From positions 124,001 to 188,000 of the forward strand of contig NZ_CP189882.1 in the NCBI RefSeq assembly GCF_052050035.1: a stretch of 64,000 bases of DNA. Direction: 5' to 3'. This document shows, in pieces, positions 1 to 8,605 of this stretch. The stretch comes from Symbiopectobacterium purcellii_A. Its GTDB lineage: Bacteria; Pseudomonadota; Gammaproteobacteria; Enterobacterales; Enterobacteriaceae. The notes under the pieces are model-generated. The model was not told where the DNA came from. It was given only the letters and a program-made list of their open reading frames with translations, and ran no database searches. A program made the translations under genes and the position numbers. The stretch's first letter is position 1, and each line of letters begins with the position of its first letter.

Positions 1-1035
1 ACCGGAGAAACGGATGCCACCATCGGCGATAACCGGAATGCCAGTCCCTTCAATCGCTTCTACCGCGTCGGAGATCGCAGTGATCTGCGGTACACCTACG
101 CCGGTAACGATACGGGTAGTACAAATAGAGCCGGGGCCAATCCCCACTTTCACAGCGCTCACGCCCGCTTCAGCCAGCGCTTTGGCACCAGCACCAGTGG
201 CAACGTTGCCGCCGATAATTTGCAGATCGGGGTATTTGGCACGTGTTTCACGAATGCGCTGCAACACGCCCTCAGAGTGACCGTGCGAGGAGTCGATCAG
301 CAGCACGTCAACACCGGCTGCAACCAGCGCATCGACGCGCTCTTCATTGCCCGCACCCGCACCAACCGCCGCACCGACGCGCAGGCGACCGTGTTCGTCT
401 TTACAGGCGTTAGGTTTACGCTCTGCTTTCTGGAAGTCTTTGACGGTGATCATGCCGAGCAGATGGAAACTGTCATCCACGACCAGCGCTTTCTCAACGC
501 GTTTCTCGTGCATTTTTTGCAGCACCACGTCACGCGCTTCACCTTCACGCACCGTCACCAAACGCTCTTTCGGCGTCATAACGGCGCTTACCGGGCGTTC
601 CAAATCAGTCACAAAACGCACGTCACGACCGGTGATAATACCAACCAATTCGTTATCGTCGGTCACTACCGGGTAACCAGCAAAGCCGTTACGCTCGGTC
701 AGCGCTTTGACCTCACGCAGCGTGGTGGTTGGCGTTACAGTTTGCGGATCGACAACAACGCCGCTTTCGTGACGCTTCACGCGGCTGACTTCTTCCGCCT
801 GGCGTTCAATCGACATGTTTTTATGGATGAAACCGATGCCGCCTTCCTGCGCGAGTGCGATGGCCAAACCGGATTCCGTCACGGTATCCATGGCAGCAGA
901 GAGCATAGGAATATTCAGGCGAATCGTTTTTGTGAGCTGGGTGGTGAGATCGGCAGTGTTCGGCAGAGCGGTCGAGTGAGCTGGGATCAGGAGTACGTCA
1001 TCAAACGTCAGTGCTTCTTTGGCAATACGTAGCAT
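1..1035 (-). CDS. guaB: IMP dehydrogenase, N-terminal 345 codons (3' end outside window)
   Basis: Inosine-5'-monophosphate dehydrogenase oxidises IMP to XMP with NAD+, the committed step to GMP, in the cytoplasm. Reading leftwards from the ATG at 1035 the protein opens MLRIAKEALTFDDVLL, as in enterobacterial GuaB. The paired CBS domains fall near residues 93-205, and the catalytic loop GIGPGSICTTR carries the nucleophilic Cys near residue 305. The reading frame runs off the left edge within the IADGGIRFSG segment, so about 143 C-terminal residues are missing from the window. It is divergent from xseA, as in E. coli; guaA would be expected next to the left. No frame damage is seen. Confidence 0.97.
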   Translation of the reverse strand, partial: MLRIAKEALTFDDVLLIPAHSTALPNTADLTTQLTKTIRLNIPMLSAAMDTVTESGLAIALAQEGGIGFIHKNMSIERQAEEVSRVKRHESGVVVDPQTVTPTTTLREVKALTERNGFAGYPVVTDDNELVGIITGRDVRFVTDLERPVSAVMTPKERLVTVREGEARDVVLQKMHEKRVEKALVVDDSFHLLGMITVKDFQKAERKPNACKDEHGRLRVGAAVGAGAGNEERVDALVAAGVDVLLIDSSHGHSEGVLQRIRETRAKYPDLQIIGGNVATGAGAKALAEAGVSAVKVGIGPGSICTTRIVTGVGVPQITAISDAVEAIEGTGIPVIADGGIRFSG

Positions 1036-1078
1036 GGGCAATATCTCATGTGGGGATGCGATAAAATATTGCCGTGGC

Positions 1079-1105
1079 ATTATACAGAGCGTAATCGGTT
1101 GCCTC
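1079..1105 (-). promoter_or_regulatory. guaB promoter with PurR-like operator
   Basis: On the minus strand a perfect -10 hexamer TATAAT (1084-1079) is preceded by GAGGCAACCGATTACGCT (1105-1088). This closely matches the PurR operator placed at the same point in E. coli guaB. Its position over the promoter fits purine repression. The operator assignment is by similarity; the -35 was not resolved. Confidence 0.7.
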
Positions 1106-1214
1106 CAGCTTTTTTTAAAAAAACTTGATTAACCTTTCAGGCAAGGTAGTATCTATTAGTTAACCCTCTGTTTTAAAATTTGATCTCGCTCACTAAATCG
1201 GGTTAGACAACGCC

Positions 1215-2591
1215 ATGTCCCAAACGCCTTCATCCGCTATTTTTACCGTCAGCCGCCTCAACCAAACCGTCCGGCAACTGTTGGAAATGGAAATGGGGCA
1301 AATCTGGCTGTGCGGCGAGATATCCAACTTGTACCAGCCCGCCTCCGGCCACTGGTACTTCACCCTGAAAGATGAACGCGCCCAGGTACGCTGCGCCATG
1401 TTTCGCACCAGCAATCGGCGTGTGACGTTTCGCCCGCAAAACGGACAGCAGGTGCTGCTGCGCGCCACGATCACCCTGTATGAACCACGCGGTGATTACC
1501 AACTGCTGGCAGAGAGCATGCAACCCGCAGGCGATGGCCTGCTGCAACAGCAGTTCGAACAGCTTAAGCAGCGGTTAGCGTCAGAAGGCTTGTTCGATCA
1601 GTCGTTCAAACAGGCACTCCCCCGCCCAGCCAGCAGTGTCGGCGTCATTACTTCACCCAGCGGTGCGGCGCTGCACGATATCTTGCAGGTGCTACAGCGG
1701 CGCGATCCCGCACTGCCGGTGGTGATTTATCCGAGTCAGGTGCAGGGCGAAGAGGCGCCAATGCAAATTATTCGCGCCATTCAGCTTGCCAATCAGCGAC
1801 AAGAGTGTGATGTGCTGATCGTCGGGCGCGGCGGCGGTTCGCTGGAAGATCTATGGAGTTTTAACGATGAACGCGTGGCTCGCGCCATCTTCGCCAGTCG
1901 AATTCCTATTGTGAGCGCGGTCGGCCATGAAACCGACGTCACTATTGCTGACTTCGTGGCGGATTTACGCGCCCCCACCCCGTCGGCGGCAGCTGAGTTG
2001 GTCAGTCGCGATCGCAATGAACTGCTGCGCCAGCTACACGCACAGCGTCAGCGGCTGGAGATGGCGATCGACTATTCGCTGGCCCAGCGCCAGCGCGATT
2101 TCGCCCAGCGTTACCATCGTTTGCAACAACAGCATCCGCAGTTACGCTTGGCGCGCCAACTCAATCAATTAATCACCCTGCGTCGCAGGCTCGATGAAAG
2201 TCTGCAGCAGCAACTGCGTCGCGCGACCGTGCGCAGTGAACGGTTGCAGCAGCGACTGACACAGCAACAGCCGCTTTCACGTATTCATCGCGCACAGCAA
2301 CACCTGCAACATATGCAGTACCAATTGCAGCGGCTTATCACTAGGCAACTGAGTGAGAATAAACAGCGCTTGGGTGAGGTTTGTTCCCATCTGGAAGGGG
2401 TCAGCCCGTTAAAAACACTGGCGCGCGGCTATAACGTGACCACCACTCCTTCCGGACAGGTTTTACGCGCCACGGCTCAAGCAGCACCGGGGGACACGCT
2501 AAAAACCCGGTTACAGGACGGCTGGGTAGAAAGCCAGGTTACACAGGTAACGCCGGATGCCAAAAAGCGCGCACGGCGCAAATCAACCTAG
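1215..2591 (+). CDS. xseA: Exodeoxyribonuclease VII large subunit
   Basis: Large, catalytic subunit of exonuclease VII, which degrades single-stranded DNA in both directions in complex with several XseB subunits and acts in mismatch repair and DNA damage tolerance. At 458 residues it is the usual length (E. coli 456). The N-terminal OB-fold (about residues 10-110) is followed by the ExoVII large-subunit domain, with VGVITSPSGAA (about 140), the glycine-rich GRGGGSLEDLW (about 203) and GHETD (about 237). A Gln/Arg/Leu-rich coiled-coil follows, and then a short basic tail (KKRARRKST). The ATG at 1215 gives the canonical N-terminus MSQTPSSAIFTVSRLN. It is divergent from guaB across 180 bp. Intact. 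Confidence 0.97.
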   Translation: MSQTPSSAIFTVSRLNQTVRQLLEMEMGQIWLCGEISNLYQPASGHWYFTLKDERAQVRCAMFRTSNRRVTFRPQNGQQVLLRATITLYEPRGDYQLLAESMQPAGDGLLQQQFEQLKQRLASEGLFDQSFKQALPRPASSVGVITSPSGAALHDILQVLQRRDPALPVVIYPSQVQGEEAPMQIIRAIQLANQRQECDVLIVGRGGGSLEDLWSFNDERVARAIFASRIPIVSAVGHETDVTIADFVADLRAPTPSAAAELVSRDRNELLRQLHAQRQRLEMAIDYSLAQRQRDFAQRYHRLQQQHPQLRLARQLNQLITLRRRLDESLQQQLRRATVRSERLQQRLTQQQPLSRIHRAQQHLQHMQYQLQRLITRQLSENKQRLGEVCSHLEGVSPLKTLARGYNVTTTPSGQVLRATAQAAPGDTLKTRLQDGWVESQVTQVTPDAKKRARRKST

Positions 2592-2822
2592 CTATTCCTG
2601 CACCGGCAGATAACTGAACAACACGCGTTGGCGTGAAATCAAACCGTGGCCATGTTGGCAAAAATAACTGACCGAACCACAAGCAGATAACGTTTGCAGA
2701 AGGTGTTGGCATTCCGGGCAATGCGCTTGTTGCTGATAGTAGTGATGACACTGCGGCCACTGAAACCGGCTGTCGTTCAGCCAGTTCAGGGCATGTTGGC
2801 AATGCGGGCACGGGAATTCCAT
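2592..2822 (-). CDS. yfgJ: Small zinc-ribbon protein of the YfgJ family
   Basis: A 76-residue cytoplasmic protein with four CxxC-type pairs typical of a double zinc ribbon: CPHC near residue 4, CHH/CPEC in the middle, and a later CG...CQHGHG motif. YfgJ has no established biochemical function, although a zinc-binding structural role is likely. I chose the ATG at 2822 (MEFPCPHCQ), not the longer upstream reading, because GGAGGAG lies just before it. It starts 19 bp after the stop of the broken permease gene on the same strand, so it may have been co-transcribed with that gene. It converges on xseA with stop codons almost touching (2591/2592). Confidence 0.85.
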   Translation of the reverse strand: MEFPCPHCQHALNWLNDSRFQWPQCHHYYQQQAHCPECQHLLQTLSACGSVSYFCQHGHGLISRQRVLFSYLPVQE

Positions 2823-2970
2823 TAGCTCCTCCGTTTCAGGCTTAAGCGATGCCCCAGGCGCGTAACACATAAACGCCGAGCGCCGTGGCAAAAAACGATC
2901 CTACCGTGGTCATGGCGATAATGTTGGCCGCCAGGGTAGCGTTCCCCCCCATGGCCCGAGTCATGGCATA

Positions 2971-3850
2971 TAGCTAAACGACTTAATTTTGATTACATTA
3001 TTTAAATGAGCTATTCAATTGATTTTAGACGTAAAGTGATATCTACACGGAAAAACGAAGGGTTGAGTATCCGAGAAACAGCGAAGCAATTTCGGATTGG
3101 CCCTGCCTCTGTATCGCGTTGGATTAATCAAATAGAGTCAAAAGCATCGACCACGCGTCAGCGAAAGATCGATAAATCCGAGTTGATAAAAGATGTTGAA
3201 CAATATCCAGATGCTTACCAAAAAGAACGTGCAGAGCGTTTTGGCGTTTGTCAGAAGGCCATTTGGCAAGCGCTTAAAAAGCTGGGATTGACCTATAAAA
3301 AAAACTCTACGTCATCCGAAAGCCGACGAAAACGCCCGGCAGGGATTTCAACAAAAAAAACAACAGTATGAAAAAGAAGGTAAACCTATTGTTTTTATTG
3401 ATGAAAGTGGTTTTTCACACGATGCCCCACGGACTCACGGCTATTCCCCAAAAGGTCAACGGTGTTTTGGCCTGAAGAACTGCGGAGCTAGGGGAAGAAC
3501 AAATGTTATCGGCGCTTTATTAGGCACAACGCTGTTTGCTATCGGATTATTTGATATCAATATTAACAGCGATGTTTTCTATGCCTGGGTCACACAAGTC
3601 CTTATCCCAGTACTCCCTAAAAACAGTGTAATCATGATGGACAATGCCACTTTTCACAAAAAACATAATATTCAACAAGTCATCATCGATGCAGGGTATA
3701 TGGTGGAGTATTTGCCTACATATTCGCCAGATCTTAACCCAATTGAGCATAAATGGGCACAAGCAAAAAGCAAAAAAAGAGAGATGGGTTGCGATACAGA
3801 GAGTTTGTTCTCAGTCCATATGGTGTAATCAAAGTTAAGTCGCTTGGCTA
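2971..3850 (+). mobile_element. IS630-family element, copy A (880 bp, TA target)
   Basis: The element runs between TAGCTAAACGACTTAATTTT at the left and the inverse of TAGCCAAGCGACTTAACTTT at the right, flanked by TA at 2969-2970 and 3851-3852. The transposase is in two frames: a 121-residue helix-turn-helix ORF starting at ATG 3006, then a DDE part ending with a stop at 3828. The second frame contains FIDESGF, MMDNATFHK and SPDLNPIEHKW, the three DDE blocks of the IS630/Tc1 superfamily. The frames can be joined at an A8 run near 3297-3304. Copy A has TGC in place of the TGG found in the other copies (Trp to Cys in LKNWGARG). It interrupts the AEC permease gene. Confidence 0.93.
3006..3828 (+). 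CDS. IS630-family transposase (two frames, probable slippage at A8), copy A
   Basis: The helix-turn-helix region (RRKVISTRKNEGLSIRETAK and following) lies at residues 10-60. It is followed after the A8 run by the catalytic domain in the +1 frame, reading TYKKTLRHPKADE through FIDESGF to LNPIEHKW. All five copies in this window keep the same A8 tract and the same frame break, so the break is more likely a programmed slippage site than random decay. The Trp-to-Cys change makes this copy's activity uncertain. Confidence 0.75.
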
Positions 3851-4273
3851 TAGCTGCCCGCCGCCGTCGGGGTCGAGGCAAAGAGAAAGATGATCCCCAA
3901 CTGCACGCCCCGAAAACCGACTAGCCAGCCGCCGAGCGTTAGCAAGCCTGGCACCACCACCAGTTTGGCGACGGTAGAGAGCGCCGCAACATTGCTGGTG
4001 CGCAGCATGGTTTTGAAATCCAGACTTGCCCCGGCACACAGCAATGCCAATGGCAGCGCCAAGCCAAAGATTTGCTGACCCGTTTGCCGCACCACATCAG
4101 GCAGCGCCAAGCCAGACTGAGAATAGCCCACCCCCAGCAATAGCCCAATAATCAGCGGATTGGTCGCAATGCTGGTCAACAGCGCTTTCTTACTGACGCG
4201 ACCGCCATCCTGCCCTCGCCGTAAACTGCGCGTTAGGGTGATCACTGACAGCAAATTGAACAAGATAACGGGT

Positions 4274-5512
4274 GCCCCATTCCCACTCGAAACGCAACAA
4301 AACGGTAGAGGCTTATGCCACCAGTAAGTTCGTTAAAAATACCTCATTGGGGGAACGATAGCCCAGCGATTTTCTGCCCCTTGTATTGAGTATGTGTTCG
4401 AGTTCGGCAATCTTACGATGACTGACCTGACTGAAGTCTGTTCCCTTTGGGTAAAAACGTCGTATCAGCCCGTTGGTGTGCTCATTCAAGCCCCTCTCCC
4501 AGGAATGATAAGGATGGGCAAAGTAGACCTGCGCCCCTGTGATTTGAGTAATTTGCTCGTGCAGAGCGAATTCAGGGCCGTTATCAGCTGTTAGGGTCTT
4601 AAACTTGCAAAAGGTATTAGCTTCAATGTCCCTGAAAGCAGCAACCACAGTCTCCGCACGCTTATTAGGCAGTTTGCGAATGATGACGGTTTTCAATGCG
4701 TTATCTACGATGGTTAACAAGAATGACTTCTGGTCTTTGCCAAAAATAGTGTCAATTTCGAAGTGGCCAGGCTCCTGTTTAAGCTCGGCTTGAGCTGGGC
4801 GATACTCAATACCAACACGGTTGGGAATAGGGCCTGATTTGAGGTTTTCGGCATTGTACCTGTAACGTTTTCCCCGATGAGGAAGTTGCTGATATAGCTC
4901 CCCGCCAGCCTGTCTCTCCTGCAGGATATAGCGATATAGCGTATTCTTGCTGACAGATATAGCCAACCGACTTAAAAATGATTACATCCTATGCCCTGAT
5001 ATAGCCAAGCGACATTATTTTGATAACAGCCAGCTATGCTTCTTTGCCGCATATCAGGGCATAGGATGTAATCATTTTTAAGTCGGTTGGCTATATACCG
5101 AATTCCAGGTGCAAACGGCCACTGATGATTTCAGGTGAAGAGTGAGTGGAAAGCGCCTGCCTGATGAAGTTCTGAATGTGTGGCTCCAACGGGTAAAAAG
5201 CATTGTTTGGCAAAGGCTTATGACGGCGTCCCCGGGCCAGAGTGTCCGCCCTTCTACAGCAGTAGACACCATTGAAAGTAGGGTCGGTATTGCGTCTGAG
5301 TTCCCTGCTGATGGTCGAGCGAGGCAGAGCAAGCTCTCTGGCGATGGTAGCTTGGTTGACACCTTCACCACGCCGCTTTTCGATGTAGAACCGTTCTTTC
5401 TGAGTCAGATGTTTTCCCTGCATGCAACAGGCTCTCCAGTATGGCCAGAACGGTGATTTTATCCGACTCTGGCAAGTGGGTCACTTTGTTGCGTTTCGAG
5501 TGGGAATGGGGC
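4274..5512 (-). mobile_element. IS30-family element, copy a (diverged, with mini-element inside)
   Basis: Terminal GCCCCATTCCCACTCGAAAC at 4274 and the inverse at 5512 match the ends of three other IS30 copies in the window. The transposase is clearly diverged from those copies and is split. The N-terminal 110 residues read from ATG 5423 (MQGKHLTQKERFYIEKRRGEG) and the C-terminal DDE part lies at 4313-4966 (EIDTIFGKDQKS, LTADNGPEF, YHSWERGLNEHTNGLIRR). The split is caused by a 134-bp mini-element insertion. There is no target duplication (flanks GGGT and TGGC), and host coding sequence is missing at this junction. Confidence 0.9.
4960..5093. mobile_element. Self-nested 92-bp mini-element (40-bp remnant plus full copy)
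   Basis: 4960-4999 is the first 40 bp of the 92-bp mini-element. A TA (5000-5001) and a complete copy in the opposite orientation (5002-5093) follow, and the host TA is at 5094-5095. The inner copy sits exactly at the internal TA of the CCTGATATGCGG segment of the outer copy, but the outer copy's remaining 50 bp are missing. The result is a 40-bp perfect inverted repeat around a short core. It interrupts the IS30 copy a transposase. Confidence 0.9.
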
Positions 5513-5750
5513 TGGCTGGTCGCCACGCTGAAAAACAGCAGGAAGGGCAGCGCCAAATTAAACACCAGCTTCATCGCCGAATCGCAAAAGGCGTCATCCT
5601 GCTGCCCCAAACGGCGCAACCCCATGCCAATCAACAGGATTAACAGGTTAGGCATGGTGACATTAAAGGCAAAACTCCAGGTTTCCCAAGACATAACGTA
5701 CGCTTTCACACAGGGTTGACGATCATTGCGGATTCACAGGCGACCATAAA

Positions 5751-5780
5751 AATGGGGCGAATCATCGATTACGCCCCATT
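5751..5780 (-). terminator. Hairpin terminator downstream of der
   Basis: The arms AATGGGGCG and CGCCCCATT flank a 12-nt loop. On the minus strand the hairpin is followed by a T-rich run (ATTTTTATGG). It lies 5 bp past the der stop and separates der from the permease pseudogene. Confidence 0.75.
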
Positions 5781-5784
5781 CCGG

Positions 5785-7269
5785 TTATTTGCCTTTCTTG
5801 ATGTGCTGCATCAAGCGCTTACGCTTACGCAACTGATTGGGCGTAAGGGTATTACGCTTCTCGGCAAAGGGGTTTTCTCCCTCTTTGAACTGGATGCGAA
5901 TCGGCGTACCCATCACGTTCAGCGAACGGCGGTAGTAGTTCATCAGGTAGCGTTTGTAGGAATCCGGCAGATCTTTGACCTGATTGCCGTGGATCACCAC
6001 AATCGGTGGGTTGTAGCCCCCGGCGTGAGCGTATTTCAGCTTCACGCGACGGCCCTGAACCAGCGGCGGCTGGTGATCGTCAACGGCCATTTGCATGATA
6101 CGCGTCAACAGCGAGGTGTTCACACGCTTGGTCGCGCAGGTATAGGCTTCGTGTACCGACTCAAACAAGTTACCAACGCCGCTGCCATGCAGCGCAGAGA
6201 TAAAGTGCACGCGCGCGAAATCAATGAACCCGAGACGCAAGTCGAGCATGTCTTTCACCTGCTCTTTGATCTCTTGCGACAGCCCATCCCATTTGTTCAC
6301 CGCGATAACCAGCGAACGCCCCGCATTAAGAATAAAGCCCAGCAGCGAGAGATCCTGATCGGAAATACCGTCGCGCGCATCGATAACCAGCAATACCACG
6401 TTGGCATCTTCAATCGCTTGCAGCGTTTTGATCACCGAGAATTTTTCGACGGTTTCCGTGACCTTGCCACGTTTTCGCACCCCAGCGGTATCGATCAGCA
6501 CATACTCGCGGCCATCTCGCTCCATTGGAATGTAAATGCTGTCACGAGTGGTGCCCGGCATGTCGTACACCACCACACGATCTTCGCCCAGAATACGGTT
6601 GGTCAGGGTAGATTTGCCCACATTGGGGCGACCGACGATCGCCAGTTTGATCGGCATACTTTCCGGATCGAAGTTATCTTCAACGTCCTCTGGCACATCG
6701 CTATTTTCGCCGAGCTGTTCAGCCCAATAAGCCGCGTTAGCCTCTTCTTCCGTCAGTTCAACCGGTTCATCTTCCTGTTTGGCGTAAGGCAGCAATACGT
6801 TTTCCAGCAACGAGGTAACACCGCGCCCGTGGGAAGCCGCCATGGGATAAACCTCACCCAGCCCCAGCGAATAGAAATCCGCCATCGCGATATCCGCATC
6901 CACACCATCGATCTTGTTGGCGACCAGGAAGGTGGATTTCTCACGGCTGCGCAAATGCTGTGCAATGCCCAGATCGGCAGTCATCAGCCCGGCGCGCGCA
7001 TCCACCATAAACAGCACAATATCCGCTTCTTCGATGGCGAGCAGCGACTGCCCCGCCATACGGGTTTCCACACCTTCTTCCGAACCGTCGATACCACCGG
7101 TATCAATAATAATGAACTCCTGCCCTTCCACTTCAGCCCGGCCGTATTTACGGTCACGCGTCAGCCCAGGAAAATCCGCCACCAGGGCGTCACGGGTACG
7201 CGTCAGGCGGTTAAACAGGGTAGATTTTCCCACATTCGGGCGCCCAACGAGCGCGACGACAGGTATCAT
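5785..7269 (-). CDS. der: Ribosome-assembly GTPase Der (EngA)
   Basis: Essential GTPase with two tandem G domains that acts in 50S ribosomal subunit maturation. The protein has 494 residues (E. coli 490). The first G domain has GRPNVGKS at residues 9-16 and DTGG near 56. An acidic linker (EDVEDNFDPES) precedes the second domain with GRPNVGKS (about 212), DTAG and NKWD. A C-terminal KH-like domain ends in a basic tail (KRKRLMQHIKKGK). The ATG at 7269 gives the canonical MIPVVALVGRP. It is downstream of bamB on the same strand but separated by a terminator. Intact. Confidence 0.97.
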   Translation of the reverse strand: MIPVVALVGRPNVGKSTLFNRLTRTRDALVADFPGLTRDRKYGRAEVEGQEFIIIDTGGIDGSEEGVETRMAGQSLLAIEEADIVLFMVDARAGLMTADLGIAQHLRSREKSTFLVANKIDGVDADIAMADFYSLGLGEVYPMAASHGRGVTSLLENVLLPYAKQEDEPVELTEEEANAAYWAEQLGENSDVPEDVEDNFDPESMPIKLAIVGRPNVGKSTLTNRILGEDRVVVYDMPGTTRDSIYIPMERDGREYVLIDTAGVRKRGKVTETVEKFSVIKTLQAIEDANVVLLVIDARDGISDQDLSLLGFILNAGRSLVIAVNKWDGLSQEIKEQVKDMLDLRLGFIDFARVHFISALHGSGVGNLFESVHEAYTCATKRVNTSLLTRIMQMAVDDHQPPLVQGRRVKLKYAHAGGYNPPIVVIHGNQVKDLPDSYKRYLMNYYRRSLNVMGTPIRIQFKEGENPFAEKRNTLTPNQLRKRKRLMQHIKKGK

Positions 7270-7334
7270 TTCACAACCTCATTTATTATATTTCAATATG
7301 TTACAGCAAATCGACTCGCTGACATCAAAAAGAC

Positions 7335-7367
7335 GAAACGGCCCCTGATACGTTCAGGAGCCGTTTC
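7335..7367 (-). terminator. Terminator downstream of bamB
   Basis: A nearly perfect hairpin pairs GAAACGGCCCCTGA with TCAGGAGCCGTTTC around a short loop. On the minus strand it is followed by GTCTTTTTG. It lies in the 144-bp bamB-der gap. Confidence 0.75.
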
Positions 7368-7413
7368 AAGGCTCACACCGCCTGCGCGGTGCAGCCCAGA
7401 GACCTTATGTGCT

Positions 7414-8595
7414 CTAGCGAGTAAATGCGTATACGTCGCCGTTCTTGGCCTGAATCAACAGCTTGTCGCTGGCTACCACCGGATCGCTCAGGAAACCGGA
7501 ACTGTCCACTTTATGCTGTGCCACGAAACGACCATCCGCAGTATTGATCCAGTGTAAATAACCTTCGGAATCACCCACCACCAGATAGCCATTATACAGC
7601 GCCGGCCCTGTCAAGTTACGGTGCAGCAGATCGCTTTGTCGCCACAGGTTCACACCGCCATTGGTGCTAAGAGCGACCACGCGATCGTTTTGATCCACAA
7701 CGTAGATGCGATCGCCATCGATGACAAAATCCTGCACGCTGCCCAGCTCGCGTTTCCAAACGATCTGGCCGGAGCGCAGATCGAGCGCAGTCATGTTGCC
7801 GTTATAGCCGAGTGCATACACCAGCTCACCGACAATCACCGGCGTTGTATCCACATCGTTCAGACGATCGATTTCGGTTGCGCCGCTCGGTTGAGAGATG
7901 CGCTGCTGCCAAATCAGTTGCCCTTGGTTGATCAGCACCGCATTCACACGACCGTTGTCACCGCCGACAATGGCAGCACCAAACGCGGTGGCAGGCGCGG
8001 ATTCACCGCGTAGCGACAGCGTCGGGATGTCCAGGTTTACGGTCCACTTGATGGCACCGTCACTTTCGTTCAGCGCTTGCAGAGTGCCGTTGCTGGTGTG
8101 AACCAGCACCACGCGATCACTCACTTCCGGGCGAGATAACACTTCACCCGCCGCCGTGGATTGCCATGCGAGGGTGCCGTCTGCTGCATTAAGCGCAAAG
8201 ACCTCTGCACGCTCGCTACCGACATAGACACGATCGCCAGAAACCGTCACACCGCCGGAAAGCAGCGCGGATTCACGCGAAGAGAGAAAGCCACGTTTGA
8301 TAGAGAGATCGGCGCGCCACAGCTCTTTGCCGTTCGCCAAATCCATCGCCTTCACCAGACCTTTACGGTCAGCAGCAAAAACGCGATCGCCCTGCCAGGC
8401 AGGACGCAAATTGGAGTAGTGCCCATCAAGGCCGCTCCCCACAGAACTGCTCCAAACTTTGGTTGGCGTAAATTGATTTTCAACCTTGGGCAGCGGCGAC
8501 ATGGTTACCACGTCTTCCTCGCCGCTGAACAGCGAACATCCGCTTAAAAAAGCCAGAGAAAGCATCCCAACCACAAGTGTTTTACGCAATTGCAT
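7414..8595 (-). CDS. bamB: Outer-membrane assembly lipoprotein BamB
   Basis: Lipoprotein subunit of the BAM complex that folds beta-barrel proteins into the outer membrane; it binds BamA from the periplasmic side. The protein has 393 residues (E. coli 392). A lipoprotein signal peptide ends at the lipobox LSGC (lipidated Cys at residue 20). The rest is an eight-bladed PQQ/WD-like beta-propeller with recurrent blade motifs such as GKELWRADL, DGTLAWQS, GQLIWQQRIS and GQIVWKREL. It sits directly after yfgM (10 bp gap), as in E. coli. Intact. Confidence 0.96.
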   Translation of the reverse strand: MQLRKTLVVGMLSLAFLSGCSLFSGEEDVVTMSPLPKVENQFTPTKVWSSSVGSGLDGHYSNLRPAWQGDRVFAADRKGLVKAMDLANGKELWRADLSIKRGFLSSRESALLSGGVTVSGDRVYVGSERAEVFALNAADGTLAWQSTAAGEVLSRPEVSDRVVLVHTSNGTLQALNESDGAIKWTVNLDIPTLSLRGESAPATAFGAAIVGGDNGRVNAVLINQGQLIWQQRISQPSGATEIDRLNDVDTTPVIVGELVYALGYNGNMTALDLRSGQIVWKRELGSVQDFVIDGDRIYVVDQNDRVVALSTNGGVNLWRQSDLLHRNLTGPALYNGYLVVGDSEGYLHWINTADGRFVAQHKVDSSGFLSDPVVASDKLLIQAKNGDVYAFTR

Positions 8596-8605
8596 GACGT
8601 TCCTC

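Larger units (their letters stand above)
2842..5694 (-). pseudogene. AEC-family permease gene, broken by an IS630 and an IS30 element
   Basis: This is the residue of a predicted inner-membrane transporter of the auxin efflux carrier (AEC) family. The N-terminal part reads from ATG 5694 (MSWETWSFAFN) through two hydrophobic helices to the IS30 end at 5513. The middle part (4273 to 3851) carries further helices, including NPLIIGLLLGVGYS and LLCAGASLDF. The C-terminal part (2970 to 2842) ends in ALGVYVLRAWGIA. The IS630 junction rejoins exactly when one TA is removed. At the IS30 junction the two halves do not rejoin: relative to family length (about 310 residues) roughly 60-70 residues are missing and the IS30 copy has no target duplication, so a deletion accompanied it. 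Non-functional. It lies between der and yfgJ on the same strand. Confidence 0.85.

Noticed and set aside
220..1032. 270-codon plus-strand frame
   Set aside because: Antisense shadow of guaB; composition is His/Arg/Phe-rich as expected for a reversed high-GC gene.
5716..7557. Long plus-strand open frame of 613 codons
   Set aside because: It is antisense to der. The der protein is a full-length, motif-complete family member and the antisense product has no recognisable domain.
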